From the NCBI RefSeq assembly GCF_002211365.1, contig NZ_LOKZ01000001.1, positions 62,001-126,000 of the forward strand: a DNA stretch of 64,000 nucleotides, written 5' to 3'. Source of the DNA: Rhizobium sp. R711. Its GTDB lineage: Bacteria > Pseudomonadota > Alphaproteobacteria > Rhizobiales > Rhizobiaceae. How positions within the stretch are numbered: the first letter of the stretch is position 1; each line of letters starts with the position of its first letter. The position numbers were made by a program, and so were the translations under genes. Below the pieces are notes generated by a model. The model was not told where the DNA came from, made no database searches, and saw only the letters and a list, made by a program, of their open reading frames with translations. Shown in pieces: positions 1-8,576 of the stretch.

Positions 1-2
1 CG

Positions 3-995
3 CGCCAACGCGGATTCGATTCATTTTATGGTGCTCTGCTTGGCGAGATCGATCACTTCACGCACAAGTCGGCAAACGGTAATGCGGACTGGTACCGGAA
101 CAACGACGCCATCGAGGAGGAAGGGTTCGACAACATCCTCTTCGCTAGCGAAGCCGTGCGAGTGATCAACGGGCACGGTCAGTCAAAACCTTTGTTCCTC
201 TATCTGGCCTTCACGTCGCCGCATACGCCCTTCCAGGCGCCGAAGGAATATCTTGAACGCAACAGCCATATCGCCGACGAGAGCCGGCGAAACTATGCAG
301 CGATGATCTCGGTGATGGATGACGGCATCGGCAGGGTCGTCGATGCTCTCGAAACGCGTGGCATGCGCGACAATACGCTCATTGTCTTTCACAGCGACAA
401 CGGCGGTGTGGTCAATGCTTTCTTTGCGGGGGAAAGCGACGTCAAGGGCAAGCTTCCGGCCGACAACGGTCCTTACCGCGAGGGCAAGGGGACGACCTAT
501 GAAGGAGGTACGCGTGTCGTTGGCCTGGTCAACTGGCCGGGAAAGATCGAGCCTGGCACGGCCGACGGAATGATGCATGTGGTTGACATGTACCCGACCT
601 TGGCGTCTCTGGCCGGCGCTGAGCTCGGCAAGAACAAGCCGCTGGACGGGATGGACATGTGGCCGATGCTTGGCGAAGGAAAGCCATCGCCACGCACCGA
701 GATCGTCTACAACATCGAACCAATGACGGCCGCCGTGCGCCAGGGCGATTGGAAGCTGGTGTGGAAGACGACGTTGCCCCCGAAAGTCGAACTCTTCGAT
801 CTTTCGAAGGATACGTCGGAGACCACAAACCTTGCCGATCAGAACCCCGACATGGTGCAGAAACTGCAGGCGCGGGTCATCGAGCTCGCCTCTGAGATGT
901 CTCCTCCCCTCATCCTGCAGGACGCCGTGCGGTTGCTCTTGCACTCGGACACCGTGCTGCCCGACGCGGCCGAAATGTTCAATGTCGGAGATTGA
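3..995 (+). CDS. Sulfatase (arylsulfatase family), 5' end cut by the window
   Basis: The reading frame is open from the first bases, so the gene begins upstream; 330 residues of the C-terminal part are visible. The text GFDSFYG close to the left edge, TSPHTPFQAP and HSDNGG (the metal-binding Asp-Asn segment of alkaline-phosphatase-fold sulfatases) identify the family. The catalytic Cys or Ser motif that becomes formylglycine lies outside the window. Such enzymes hydrolyse sulfate esters and need a formylglycine-generating enzyme if they are of the Cys type. The gene directly downstream is the ruin of exactly that enzyme. The substrate cannot be read from the sequence. Confidence 0.9.
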   Translation, partial: RQRGFDSFYGALLGEIDHFTHKSANGNADWYRNNDAIEEEGFDNILFASEAVRVINGHGQSKPLFLYLAFTSPHTPFQAPKEYLERNSHIADESRRNYAAMISVMDDGIGRVVDALETRGMRDNTLIVFHSDNGGVVNAFFAGESDVKGKLPADNGPYREGKGTTYEGGTRVVGLVNWPGKIEPGTADGMMHVVDMYPTLASLAGAELGKNKPLDGMDMWPMLGEGKPSPRTEIVYNIEPMTAAVRQGDWKLVWKTTLPPKVELFDLSKDTSETTNLADQNPDMVQKLQARVIELASEMSPPLILQDAVRLLLHSDTVLPDAAEMFNVGD

Positions 996-1120
996 GTGAT
1001 TGGGCGGTTCATTCAAAGGGCGAGCGGCGTGCTGGGACCGTTTCGTTCCCTCGGGGGCGGTGTGTGAACACGTTGTACCCGCCCAATCGGTCTGAGACAT
1101 GACTGACACCCTCGCGGCAT

Positions 1121-1530
1121 GGGCGCCGGTTTCCGGCATCCCATCCGACCAAAGGGGCATTCGGCATGCCTTGCTCGGCAGATATGCTTGCGCCCGCCTC
1201 GTGTGTTTTCAAGAAACCGCGTATCCGGCCGATTTGAATGGACCGGCGAGTGGCTGGCTGCCTGATCACCCGGTATCGCCTTTCAGGACGCGGTCGTCGC
1301 CTATGCGGAATGGGCCGGAAAGGAACCCTGTGAAGGCCAGCAGGAGCTCGCCGGCCGCGGCGGGCTGGATCGTACCGAGTTCGTCTGGGGTGACGACCCC
1401 TGAGGGCCAGCAGATGGCCAAAACGTCGTTGCGGGCATGTATCACCGAGACGACAACGCGGGCGACAAGTGGACTTCACCGGTGGGCGAATTTCCATCCA
1501 ACGGCTATGCGCCACCATTTTACGGCGCCC
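1121..1530 (+). pseudogene. Decayed formylglycine-generating enzyme (sulfatase-modifying factor)
   Basis: No intact frame exists, but pieces of an FGE-sulfatase domain appear in order on the plus strand in different frames. The first, from about 1154, reads GAFGMPCSADMLAPASCVF. The second, 1278-1400, contains IAFQDAVVAYAEWAGK and GRGGLDRTEFVWGDD and ends in a stop. The third, 1437-1508, reads WTSPVGEFPSNGY after several unrelated residues. The C-terminal part with the active-site cysteines is absent. FGE oxidises the sulfatase active-site Cys to formylglycine, so its place directly behind the sulfatase is the usual operon arrangement. At least two frameshifts and a 3' deletion are needed to explain it. 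Confidence 0.8.
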
Positions 1531-1534
1531 ATGC

Positions 1535-2266
1535 CTATCCCGCCCGTACGTTAGACTGCGTTTCCGGCGACGCCGGATCGTACATGAACGTCGGGAACTT
1601 CGCTCGGATCGCATCGATGATGGAAAGCGTTCCTGACAAATGTCTACGAAGAGCCGAGACAGCCTCCTCCTCGTCCCCTTCTCGGATTGCATCGACTATT
1701 GCGCGATGTTCCTGCAGAAGCGATTGGATCTTGCCTTCCATTGGAAGATTCAGCCGGCGGAGCCGGTCGAGATGGACGCTCTGCTGACGGATGACCCTCC
1801 ACAGAAGAGTGTTTCCGCTCTGCTCATAGAGCACCCGATGAAATTCTCGATCCAGGGCGTCGAACGTGTCGTATGTCGAGGGATCAGCGACCGCCTGCTG
1901 CTGCCCAAGAACGCGATCCATCGCATCAGCGGTTTTTTTCGGAGAGCTCCTCGACAATCGCCGAACCGCCTCGACTTCGACGGAAAGCCGAAGAAACTGC
2001 GCCTGTCTGGCGTGATCGACGTCGATGCGGGAGACACGCGTTGCGTACTGGGGAAAGATGTCGACAAGACCATCCTCCTGGAGCCGAAGGAGCGCGTCTC
2101 GCACGGGGGTCTGGCTCACCCCAAATTCTTCCATGAGAGTTGCGCGGGAGAGAACGGTTCCCGGTTCGAGCGCGACGGTCAGGATCCTCTCCCTAAGAAT
2201 TTCATGTACTTGCACCGCAACTTGCCTCGATCGGTCGAGCAAGAGGAACCCTGTTTTCGTCGCCAT
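1535..2266 (-). CDS. GntR-family transcriptional regulator (FCD type)
   Basis: 243 residues. An N-terminal winged helix (about residues 15-80, with LSRATLMEEFGVSQTPVRDAL) is followed by an all-helical FCD ligand domain containing the expected Asp/His positions (DREFHRVLYEQSGN). FCD regulators usually bind sugar acids or other carboxylates and repress the adjacent catabolic operon. It is divergent from the ABC importer operon starting at 2398, with 131 bp between them that hold an operator-like palindrome. GGAG lies 8 nt before the ATG. It is clearly related to the second regulator at 12931-13641, so the two may read the same or similar operators. Confidence 0.93.
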   Translation of the reverse strand: MATKTGFLLLDRSRQVAVQVHEILRERILTVALEPGTVLSRATLMEEFGVSQTPVRDALLRLQEDGLVDIFPQYATRVSRIDVDHARQAQFLRLSVEVEAVRRLSRSSPKKTADAMDRVLGQQQAVADPSTYDTFDALDREFHRVLYEQSGNTLLWRVIRQQSVHLDRLRRLNLPMEGKIQSLLQEHRAIVDAIREGDEEEAVSALRRHLSGTLSIIDAIRAKFPTFMYDPASPETQSNVRAG

Positions 2267-2329
2267 AAGCCGTCTCCGATTCAGTCAGGACATTACATAG
2301 CGCATATTTTGTGTTGATGCACTGATGTT

Positions 2330-2341
2330 TTAGTGTACTAA
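2330..2341. promoter_or_regulatory. Operator-like palindrome before the NitT-type ABC operon
   Basis: The sequence TTAGTGTACTAA has perfect 4-bp arms, and with flanks (TGATGTTTTAGTG from 2323) it matches 10 of 13 positions of the TGAAATATTAGTG element found upstream of 12772 and 18069. It lies between the divergent GntR gene and the importer, where a GntR/FCD operator is expected. Which regulator binds it is inference. Confidence 0.5.
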
Positions 2342-2397
2342 TAACTCGACCGCGCAAGGAGGCGCGGATTCGAGCTAATCATTTTGGGAGGACAGTC

Positions 2398-3405
2398 ATG
2401 TCCAAGTTCGCTCGCGGTCTTGCCGCGATTGCTGCAGTCGTGGGGATGGCGCTTCCTGCCGTCGCGCAGGAAAAGACGTCGATTGCGATCACCAGGCAGC
2501 CTGGCATTCTTTATCTCGCCAGCCACGTCATGGAGACGCAGAAGCTCATCGAGAAGGAGGCCGATGCTCTCGGCGTCAAGGGCGTTACCGTCGAATGGCG
2601 GACGTTCAGCGGTGGCGGTGCCCAGACCGACGCGCTGCTCGCTGGCAATGTCGACATCGTCAACACCGGTACCGGCAACCTACTTCTTCTTTGGGATCGC
2701 ACCAAGGGCAAGGTGAAGGGTATCATCACAAGCTCCGCCCAACCCGTCATCATGGTTTCGAACGATCCCCGCATCAAGTCGCTCGACGACATCACGCCCC
2801 AGGACAAGATCGCGGTCCCGACGGTCGGCGTCTCGACGCAGGCCATCCTTTTGCAGATCGCCGCTGCTGCAAAATACGGTGACGACCAGGTCAAGAAGTT
2901 CGATGCCAACACGGTGCAGCTTGGCCATCCCGATGCGCTCGCGGCGATCGCCAATCCCAATCACGAAGTAAAGAACCACTTTTCCGCACCGCCCTTCCAG
3001 TACATCGAACTGAAGCAGAAGGGCGTTCACCGCGTGACCGATTCCCGGGAGATCCTTGGCGGCGGGCTCACGCAGGCTACGTTCTTCACGACCACCGGGT
3101 TTGCTGAAAAGAACCCGACGCTCGTAAAGGCTGTTCGCGAAGCGACCAAGAAGGCCATCCAGTCCATCAAGGCAGATCCAAAGGCCGCGCTCTTATCCTA
3201 TAAGAAGGTGTCCGGGGACAAGACCTCGATCGACGATCTGATGTCGATCCTCAACGAGCCCGGCTTCATCGACGACTATCGCACCGATCCCCAGGGCACG
3301 ATGAAGTTCGCAACCCATCTGCACAAGATCGGCACGCTCAAGACGATGCCCGCTGCCTGGACGGACTACTACCTTCCGGAATCGGCTGATCTAAACGGCA
3401 ACTGA
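2398..3405 (+). CDS. ABC transporter substrate-binding protein, NitT/TauT (SsuA/THI5) type
   Basis: 335 residues with a Sec signal peptide (about residues 1-23, ending ALPAVA before QEK). The mature part has the NMT1/SsuA-like fold pattern (WRTFSGGGAQTDALLAGNVDIVNTGTGNLL). GGGAGG lies 8 nt before the ATG. It heads an operon with an ATPase (3482), permease (4302), dehydratase (5269) and RraA-like aldolase (7010). Family members carry nitrate, sulfonates, taurine, thiamine precursors or aromatic carboxylates. The enzymes downstream suggest a hydroxylated carboxylate such as an aldonate, which would be unusual for the family. The ligand is not determinable here. Confidence 0.9.
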   Translation: MSKFARGLAAIAAVVGMALPAVAQEKTSIAITRQPGILYLASHVMETQKLIEKEADALGVKGVTVEWRTFSGGGAQTDALLAGNVDIVNTGTGNLLLLWDRTKGKVKGIITSSAQPVIMVSNDPRIKSLDDITPQDKIAVPTVGVSTQAILLQIAAAAKYGDDQVKKFDANTVQLGHPDALAAIANPNHEVKNHFSAPPFQYIELKQKGVHRVTDSREILGGGLTQATFFTTTGFAEKNPTLVKAVREATKKAIQSIKADPKAALLSYKKVSGDKTSIDDLMSILNEPGFIDDYRTDPQGTMKFATHLHKIGTLKTMPAAWTDYYLPESADLNGN

Positions 3406-3417
3406 GGCGCTGGAACG

Positions 3418-3442
3418 CACCAGCGCGCTCGTCGCGCTGGTG
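3418..3442 (+). terminator. Strong intergenic hairpin after the binding-protein gene
   Basis: CACCAGCGCG and CGCGCTGGTG form a perfect 10-bp stem around a 5-nt loop. There is no U-run after it, so it is more likely a 3' stabilising or attenuating hairpin that raises binding-protein mRNA above the permease and ATPase mRNA than a full terminator. Confidence 0.6.
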
Positions 3443-3481
3443 CCCGGCGCAAGGACATCAAGGACATAAGGAATTCTTGCA

Positions 3482-4297
3482 ATGCTACAAGTGACCGTCA
3501 CGGCCGGGCAAAGCCTAGCCGAAACGCCAGCACGGCCGCCGCTTCTCAGCGTCGACAAGGTCACCTTGCGATACAAGACGCCGAGCCTGCTGGTCACGGC
3601 AACGGAAGGCGTCAGTTTCGATGTCTGTCAGTCCGACCGCTTCGTCCTGCTCGGGCCGTCGGGATGCGGCAAGTCCACGCTTCTGAAGGCCGTCGGCGGT
3701 TATATGAAGCCGGCGGCTGGAACGATCACGATCAACGGTAGGCAGGTGAGCAAGCCCGGCCCGGACCGGATGATGGTCTTCCAGGAGTTTGACCAGTTGA
3801 TGCCGTGGAAGACGGTTCTGCAGAACGTAATGTTCCCACTGCTTGTGGCACGGAAGCTTCCGCAGAAGGAAGCCGAAGAGATAGCCAGGTCGTATATCGA
3901 CAAGGTCAAGCTCACCCGCGCAGTTGACAGCTTCCCGCACACCCTTTCGGGCGGCATGAAGCAGCGCGTGGCGATCGCCCGCGGCATGGCGATGCAGCCG
4001 GACATCCTGCTGATGGACGAACCATTTGCGGCGCTCGACGCCCTCACCCGCCGCCAGATGCAGGATGAACTTCTGCAGCTCTGGGAGGACACCAAGTTCA
4101 CGGTGATCTTCGTCACCCACTCGATCGCCGAGGCGATCAAGATTTCCAATCGGATTCTTCTCCTCTCCCCGCATCCGGGCCGCGTCAAGGCCGAGGTTGT
4201 CAACGCCGACGCCGCATCCAACGAGGATGGCAGTGCCGCCGCGCTGGAGAAGGAAATCCACGATCTGCTCTTCTCAGAGCCAGGTCACCGGGAGTAG
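3482..4297 (+). CDS. ABC transporter ATP-binding protein, NitT/TauT type
   Basis: 271 residues. Walker A GPSGCGKST at residues 58-66, Q-loop in VFQEFDQLMPW near 99-109, signature LSGGMKQR at 155-162, Walker B ILLMDE at 175-180, and the H-loop in FVTHSIAEA. It energises import together with the permease that starts 5 nt after its stop. Length and motifs are normal for the SsuB/TauB group. Confidence 0.95.
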   Translation: MLQVTVTAGQSLAETPARPPLLSVDKVTLRYKTPSLLVTATEGVSFDVCQSDRFVLLGPSGCGKSTLLKAVGGYMKPAAGTITINGRQVSKPGPDRMMVFQEFDQLMPWKTVLQNVMFPLLVARKLPQKEAEEIARSYIDKVKLTRAVDSFPHTLSGGMKQRVAIARGMAMQPDILLMDEPFAALDALTRRQMQDELLQLWEDTKFTVIFVTHSIAEAIKISNRILLLSPHPGRVKAEVVNADAASNEDGSAAALEKEIHDLLFSEPGHRE

Positions 4298-4301
4298 AGA
4301 C

Positions 4302-5174
4302 ATGACCAAGCCACAGATCCTACTTGCCGAGGGCAATGCAGGCGCCGGCGCCCCGCATGGCAATATCGCTGCTGTCGAACAGAAGCTTTCGCCTTTCGAG
4401 GTCGTATGGGGTATCGGAGCGTTGCGAAAGGCCCTGATCATCGTCGTTTTGGCGGTGCTATGGCAAGTTTACGCCGTTCACCTCGACAATCCGCTGCTCT
4501 TCCCGACGCTGACCGACACGTTTCACACGCTGGTCGATCGGTTCGCGGACGGCACGCTGCCGTCGCGCATCTGGACGACCTTGAAGATCCTGCTGATGGG
4601 CTATGCTGCCGGTACGGTACTCGCCGCCATTCTCACGGTTCTCGCGATCAACACCCGCATCGGCACCGATTTTCTCGAGACGATGACAGCGATGTTCAAC
4701 CCGCTTCCAGCGATCTCACTGCTGCCGCTCGCTCTGATCTGGTTCGGCCTCGGCGCATCGAGCCTGGTGTTCGTGCTCATCCATTCCGTGCTGTGGGCGG
4801 TTGCCCTGAACACGCATTCCGGCTTCCTTGGCGTATCGCGTACACTGCGTATGGTGGGCGCGAACTATGGTCTCACCGGCTTCTCGTATGTGAGCCGGAT
4901 CCTGATCCCGGCTGCCTTCCCTTCTATCCTGACCGGCCTGAAGATCGGTTGGGCGTTCGCCTGGCGAACCCTGATCGCCGCCGAACTGGTGTTCGGCGTC
5001 TCTTCCGGACAGGGCGGCCTCGGCTGGTTCATCTTCGAGAACCGAAACCTGCTCGACATCCCCGCAGTATTCGCTGGCCTGCTGACGGTCATCGTGATCG
5101 GTCTCATCGTCGAAAACCTCGTCTTCCAGACGCTCGAGCGCCACACGATCCAGAAGTGGGGAATGAAGGAATAA
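4302..5174 (+). CDS. ABC transporter permease, NitT/TauT type
   Basis: 290 residues. The frame is open further upstream, but the ATG at 4302 follows GGAG (4291-4294) and the ATPase stop and gives a normal length. About six hydrophobic segments are visible. The BPD_transp_1 coupling loop is present around GANYGLTGFSYVSRILIPAA, followed by FPSILTGLKIGWAFAWRTLI. It forms the membrane channel of the importer encoded with 2398 and 3482. Confidence 0.93.
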   Translation: MTKPQILLAEGNAGAGAPHGNIAAVEQKLSPFEVVWGIGALRKALIIVVLAVLWQVYAVHLDNPLLFPTLTDTFHTLVDRFADGTLPSRIWTTLKILLMGYAAGTVLAAILTVLAINTRIGTDFLETMTAMFNPLPAISLLPLALIWFGLGASSLVFVLIHSVLWAVALNTHSGFLGVSRTLRMVGANYGLTGFSYVSRILIPAAFPSILTGLKIGWAFAWRTLIAAELVFGVSSGQGGLGWFIFENRNLLDIPAVFAGLLTVIVIGLIVENLVFQTLERHTIQKWGMKE

Positions 5175-5268
5175 TCGCGGCCCGCTGGCGGCGGGCCATG
5201 ACATCTCCAAACGCATGCGTGGTGTTTGCGACGCATGCCTCAGCAAGCACGACATGTGGAATGAACTC

Positions 5269-7002
5269 ATGACGAAGAAGACACCTGATGAATTGCGATC
5301 GGCGCGATGGTTCTCGCCGGACGACTTGCGAAGCTTCGGCCACCGTTCTCGACTGATGCAGCTCGGTTACGCGGAGGAAGAGTTCCGCAACAAGCCAATA
5401 ATCGGCATCCTGAACACGTGGTCGGAATTGAACTCCTGCCACTCCCACTTCAAGGAACGCGTTCAGGACGTCAAGCGCGGCGTCGCGCAGGCTGGTGGCT
5501 TCGCCGTCGAGATGCCCTCTCTGTCCGTCGACGAAAGCTTCACCAAGCCGACCTCGATGCTTTATCGAAACATGCTGGCGATGGAGGCGGAGGAATTGAT
5601 CCGCTCCCATCCCCTGGACGGTGTCGTCCTGATGGGAGGCTGCGACAAGACCACGCCCGGCCTGGTCATGGGCGCGCTTTCCGCAGGGGTCCCTATGATC
5701 TACCTGCCTGCGGGGCCGATGCTGCGTGGCAATTATGCCGGCAAAATCCTGGGCTCGGGTTCGGACGCCTGGAAGTACTGGGACGAACGTCGCGCCGGCA
5801 ACATCTCCGATGATGAATGGCTCGGCATCCAGGGTGGCATCGCTCGCTCGGCAGGGACATGCATGACGATGGGAACTGCAAGCACGATGACGGCTATCGC
5901 CGACGCGATGGGCCTCACCCTGCCCGGCGCTTCCTCCATCCCTGCCGTCGACGCGAACCACCAGCGTATGTCCGCCGCTTGCGGACGGCGGATCGTGGAG
6001 ATGGTCTGGGACGATCTCACACCGGACAAGATCGTCACAAAAGCGTCTTGCCGGAACGCCGCGATCGTGGCGATGGCCACCGGCTGCTCGACGAACGCTG
6101 TCGTGCACCTGATCGCAATGGCACGGCGCGCCGGCGTCGACCTGACGCTCGAGCATCTCGATGAACTGGGGCGCGTAACACCGCTTATCGCAAACGTCCG
6201 CCCGTCGGGGAAGGACTACCTGATGGAGGACTTCTTCTATGCAGGAGGTCTTCGGGCCCTGATGAAGCAGTTGGACGACCGCCTTGACCTCTCGGCACTA
6301 ACCGTGACCGGAAAGACGATGGGCGAGAATCTGGAAGGCGCGCAAGTCTTCAACGACGACGTCATCCGCCCGTTGAGCAACCCCGTCTACCAAGAAGGGT
6401 CGCTTGCCGTTCTTCGTGGCAATCTGTGCCCGGACGGCGCGGTCATCAAGCCGGCGGCTTGCGACCCCAAATATCATGTCCATCAGGGACCCGCGCTCGT
6501 CTTCGACAGCTATGCCGAGATGAAGAAGGCCATCGACGACGAAAATCTCGACGTCACGCCCGACCATGTGCTGGTGCTGCGCAACGCAGGCCCGCAGGGC
6601 GGCCCTGGCTTTCCGGAGTGGGGCATGCTGCCGATTCCGAAAGCGCTGATCAAAAAGGGTCACCGCGACATGCTTCGTATCTCCGACGCGCGCATGTCCG
6701 GCACCTCTTACGGCGCTTGCGTCCTTCACGTCTCGCCGGAGAGCTTCATCGGCGGTCCCCTGGCGCTGTTAAGGACCGGGGACACCGTTCGCCTCGACCT
6801 GCCGAACCGCAGCCTCGACATGCTTGTCGACGAAGAGGAGCTTTCACGCCGTAAAGCGGCCTGGCAAGCGCCCGAGCCAAGGTTCCAGCGCGGCTGGGGC
6901 TGGATGTTCTCTCGCCACGTGACGCAGGCCGACAAGGGCTGCGATTTCGATTTCCTCCAGACTGATTTCGGCCGCGCAGCGGGCGAACCTGACATCTTTT
7001 GA
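5269..7002 (+). CDS. IlvD/Edd-family dehydratase (sugar-acid dehydratase type)
   Basis: 577 residues from the ATG at 5269, preceded by GGAA 7 nt upstream; the frame is open further 5' but without an SD. The three cluster cysteines expected for the [2Fe-2S] subgroup are visible: C57 (NSCHSHF), C125 (GGCDKTTPG) and C198 (SAGTCMTMG). Overall it resembles L-arabinonate/D-xylonate dehydratases more than branched-chain IlvD. The reaction would be dehydration of an aldonate to a 2-keto-3-deoxy acid. Position between a transporter and an RraA-like aldolase, in an island with KdgD, supports a sugar-acid substrate. The exact sugar is inference only. Confidence 0.88.
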   Translation: MTKKTPDELRSARWFSPDDLRSFGHRSRLMQLGYAEEEFRNKPIIGILNTWSELNSCHSHFKERVQDVKRGVAQAGGFAVEMPSLSVDESFTKPTSMLYRNMLAMEAEELIRSHPLDGVVLMGGCDKTTPGLVMGALSAGVPMIYLPAGPMLRGNYAGKILGSGSDAWKYWDERRAGNISDDEWLGIQGGIARSAGTCMTMGTASTMTAIADAMGLTLPGASSIPAVDANHQRMSAACGRRIVEMVWDDLTPDKIVTKASCRNAAIVAMATGCSTNAVVHLIAMARRAGVDLTLEHLDELGRVTPLIANVRPSGKDYLMEDFFYAGGLRALMKQLDDRLDLSALTVTGKTMGENLEGAQVFNDDVIRPLSNPVYQEGSLAVLRGNLCPDGAVIKPAACDPKYHVHQGPALVFDSYAEMKKAIDDENLDVTPDHVLVLRNAGPQGGPGFPEWGMLPIPKALIKKGHRDMLRISDARMSGTSYGACVLHVSPESFIGGPLALLRTGDTVRLDLPNRSLDMLVDEEELSRRKAAWQAPEPRFQRGWGWMFSRHVTQADKGCDFDFLQTDFGRAAGEPDIF

Positions 7003-7009
7003 GGTGACC

Positions 7010-7735
7010 ATGACCGACTACGCACTCTCCGACGAAACCCGCGCGAAGTTCAAGAAGATCTCGACGGCGTCCATCGCCACCGCCCTCTACAAACGCGGGC
7101 TGCGCAACCAGTTCATCCAAAATGTGGTCCCCGTCTCGCCGAAAGCCGAAACCATGGTAGGCCAGGCATTCACGCTGCGATACATTCCTGCCCGCGAGGA
7201 CCGCAATCCGATTACCGTTTTCCGTAACGCCGACCATCCGCAGCGCGTAGCGATTGAGACGTGCCCGGCCGGTCATGTGCTTGTTATGGATGCGCGCAAG
7301 GACGCTCGGGCGGCGACTGCCGGCTCCATTCTTATCACGCGACTTGCGCTGCGCGGAGCGGCGGGGGTCGTGTCGGACGGCGGTTTCCGCGATGCAGAAG
7401 GGATCGGGGCCCTGGACATGCCGGCCTATTACGCCAAGCCCTCGGCGCCGACGAACCTGACGCTCCACGAGGCGCTCGACATCAATGTCCCGATTTCATG
7501 CGGCGACGTCGCGGTGTTTCCCGGAGACGTCCTCGTAGGTGATCGAGATGGCGTCATGGTTGTTCCGGCCGATCTCGCCGACGAGCTGGCGGACGAATGC
7601 TCCGAAATGGAGTGCTACGAAGACTTTGTTCTGGAACAGGTAAGGAGCGGCGAGCCGATCATCGGTCTGTATCCGCGAACGAAGGAAGAATACGAGCAGC
7701 GTTACGCGGACTGGCGCGCCCGCGCCAACAGGTAA
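7010..7735 (+). CDS. RraA-like / HMG-aldolase-family protein
   Basis: 241 residues. GAGGTG just before the ATG at 7010 favours it over the GTG at 7004. The RraA/HMG-aldolase core is visible: GQAFTLRY, HVLVMDARKDARAATAGSIL and SDGGFRDAEGI, where the Arg-Asp pair is typical of class II pyruvate aldolases of this family. Close homologues are often labelled RNase E regulator RraA, but behind a sugar-acid dehydratase a retro-aldol split of the 2-keto-3-deoxy acid into pyruvate plus a short hydroxyaldehyde fits better (inference). It ends the plus-strand operon and is followed by a hairpin. Confidence 0.8.
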   Translation: MTDYALSDETRAKFKKISTASIATALYKRGLRNQFIQNVVPVSPKAETMVGQAFTLRYIPAREDRNPITVFRNADHPQRVAIETCPAGHVLVMDARKDARAATAGSILITRLALRGAAGVVSDGGFRDAEGIGALDMPAYYAKPSAPTNLTLHEALDINVPISCGDVAVFPGDVLVGDRDGVMVVPADLADELADECSEMECYEDFVLEQVRSGEPIIGLYPRTKEEYEQRYADWRARANR

Positions 7736-7742
7736 CAAGGAC

Positions 7743-7774
7743 GAAGCCGAGGGGGACACCTTCTCCTCGGCTTC
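7743..7774. terminator. Bidirectional hairpin between convergent operons
   Basis: GAAGCCGAGG and CCTCGGCTTC form a perfect 10-bp stem with a 12-nt loop between the convergent genes ending at 7735 and 7793. No strong T-run is present on either side. Confidence 0.65.
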
Positions 7775-7792
7775 TACCTGATCACCGCCATT

Positions 7793-8533
7793 TCAGCCAC
7801 GGCCGTATAGCGGCATTCCATTCGGCATGATCGTCAGGAACGGAATGACAGCATCGGACGGGAGATCGGCAAGGTCGGCAACCTGTCTTGCAACAAGTTC
7901 GACGTCTATCCGTGGTTCGGACGCGACGGTCCCGTTTGCCTGAAGCACCCCCTTTGCTATTTGCTCTGTTCTTGCAACCGCAGCGTTGCCGATGTCGATC
8001 TGGCAACAAGTCACACCAAACTTCCAACCGTCCAAGTTCAGGCTTTTTGTCAGCCCTGTGACGCCGTGCTTTGCTGCCGTGTAGGCCGGACTGAATGGGC
8101 GCGGAGCGTATGCCGAGACAGAACCATTGTTGATGATACGCCCCCCTTGGGGAGACTGCCGCGACATCCAGGAGAACGCCTCCCTCGCGCAGAAGATCGC
8201 ACCCAGCAAGTTCGTCGTGATCACGTCGGACAGATCGCCGGTCGATTGCTCATGTATCGGTTTGGCCGCGATATTCGTGCCCGCATTGTTGAAGAGCAGA
8301 TCGAGGCGGCTCCAGCGCTGCGCGGCGGTCGAGAAGAAGCGCGCGATCTCATCGGCATGCCGGACGTCGACAGCCTCGCACCATGCTTCGCCGTCACACA
8401 TACCGGCCGTCTCATTGAGATCTGACAGCCGCCGCCCGGCTAGGCCGAGGCTGAACCCACGTCGTGACAAGGCAACCGCGGCCGCCCGGCCTATACCGGA
8501 ACCGGCTCCAGTTATGATCGCTACGCGCTGCAC
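7793..8533 (-). CDS. SDR-family NAD(P)-dependent oxidoreductase
   Basis: 246 residues starting at a GTG (8533) that has AGGAGA 7 nt upstream; the longer open frame has no protein-like sequence before this point. TGAGSGIG at residues 8-15 is the Rossmann glycine motif, NNAGT is the NAG motif, and YTAAK carries the catalytic Tyr and Lys with Ser in the preceding NNGSVSAY. Classical SDRs oxidise or reduce hydroxyl/keto groups of sugars, polyols or hydroxyacids. It is the last gene of a minus-strand run after the binding protein (9700) and the Ldh-type enzyme (8577). Substrate unknown. Confidence 0.9.
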   Translation of the reverse strand: MQRVAIITGAGSGIGRAAAVALSRRGFSLGLAGRRLSDLNETAGMCDGEAWCEAVDVRHADEIARFFSTAAQRWSRLDLLFNNAGTNIAAKPIHEQSTGDLSDVITTNLLGAIFCAREAFSWMSRQSPQGGRIINNGSVSAYAPRPFSPAYTAAKHGVTGLTKSLNLDGWKFGVTCCQIDIGNAAVARTEQIAKGVLQANGTVASEPRIDVELVARQVADLADLPSDAVIPFLTIMPNGMPLYGRG

Positions 8534-8576
8534 AATAGCATCTCCTGGCCTAAACTGAGCACCTCGATTTGTGAAC

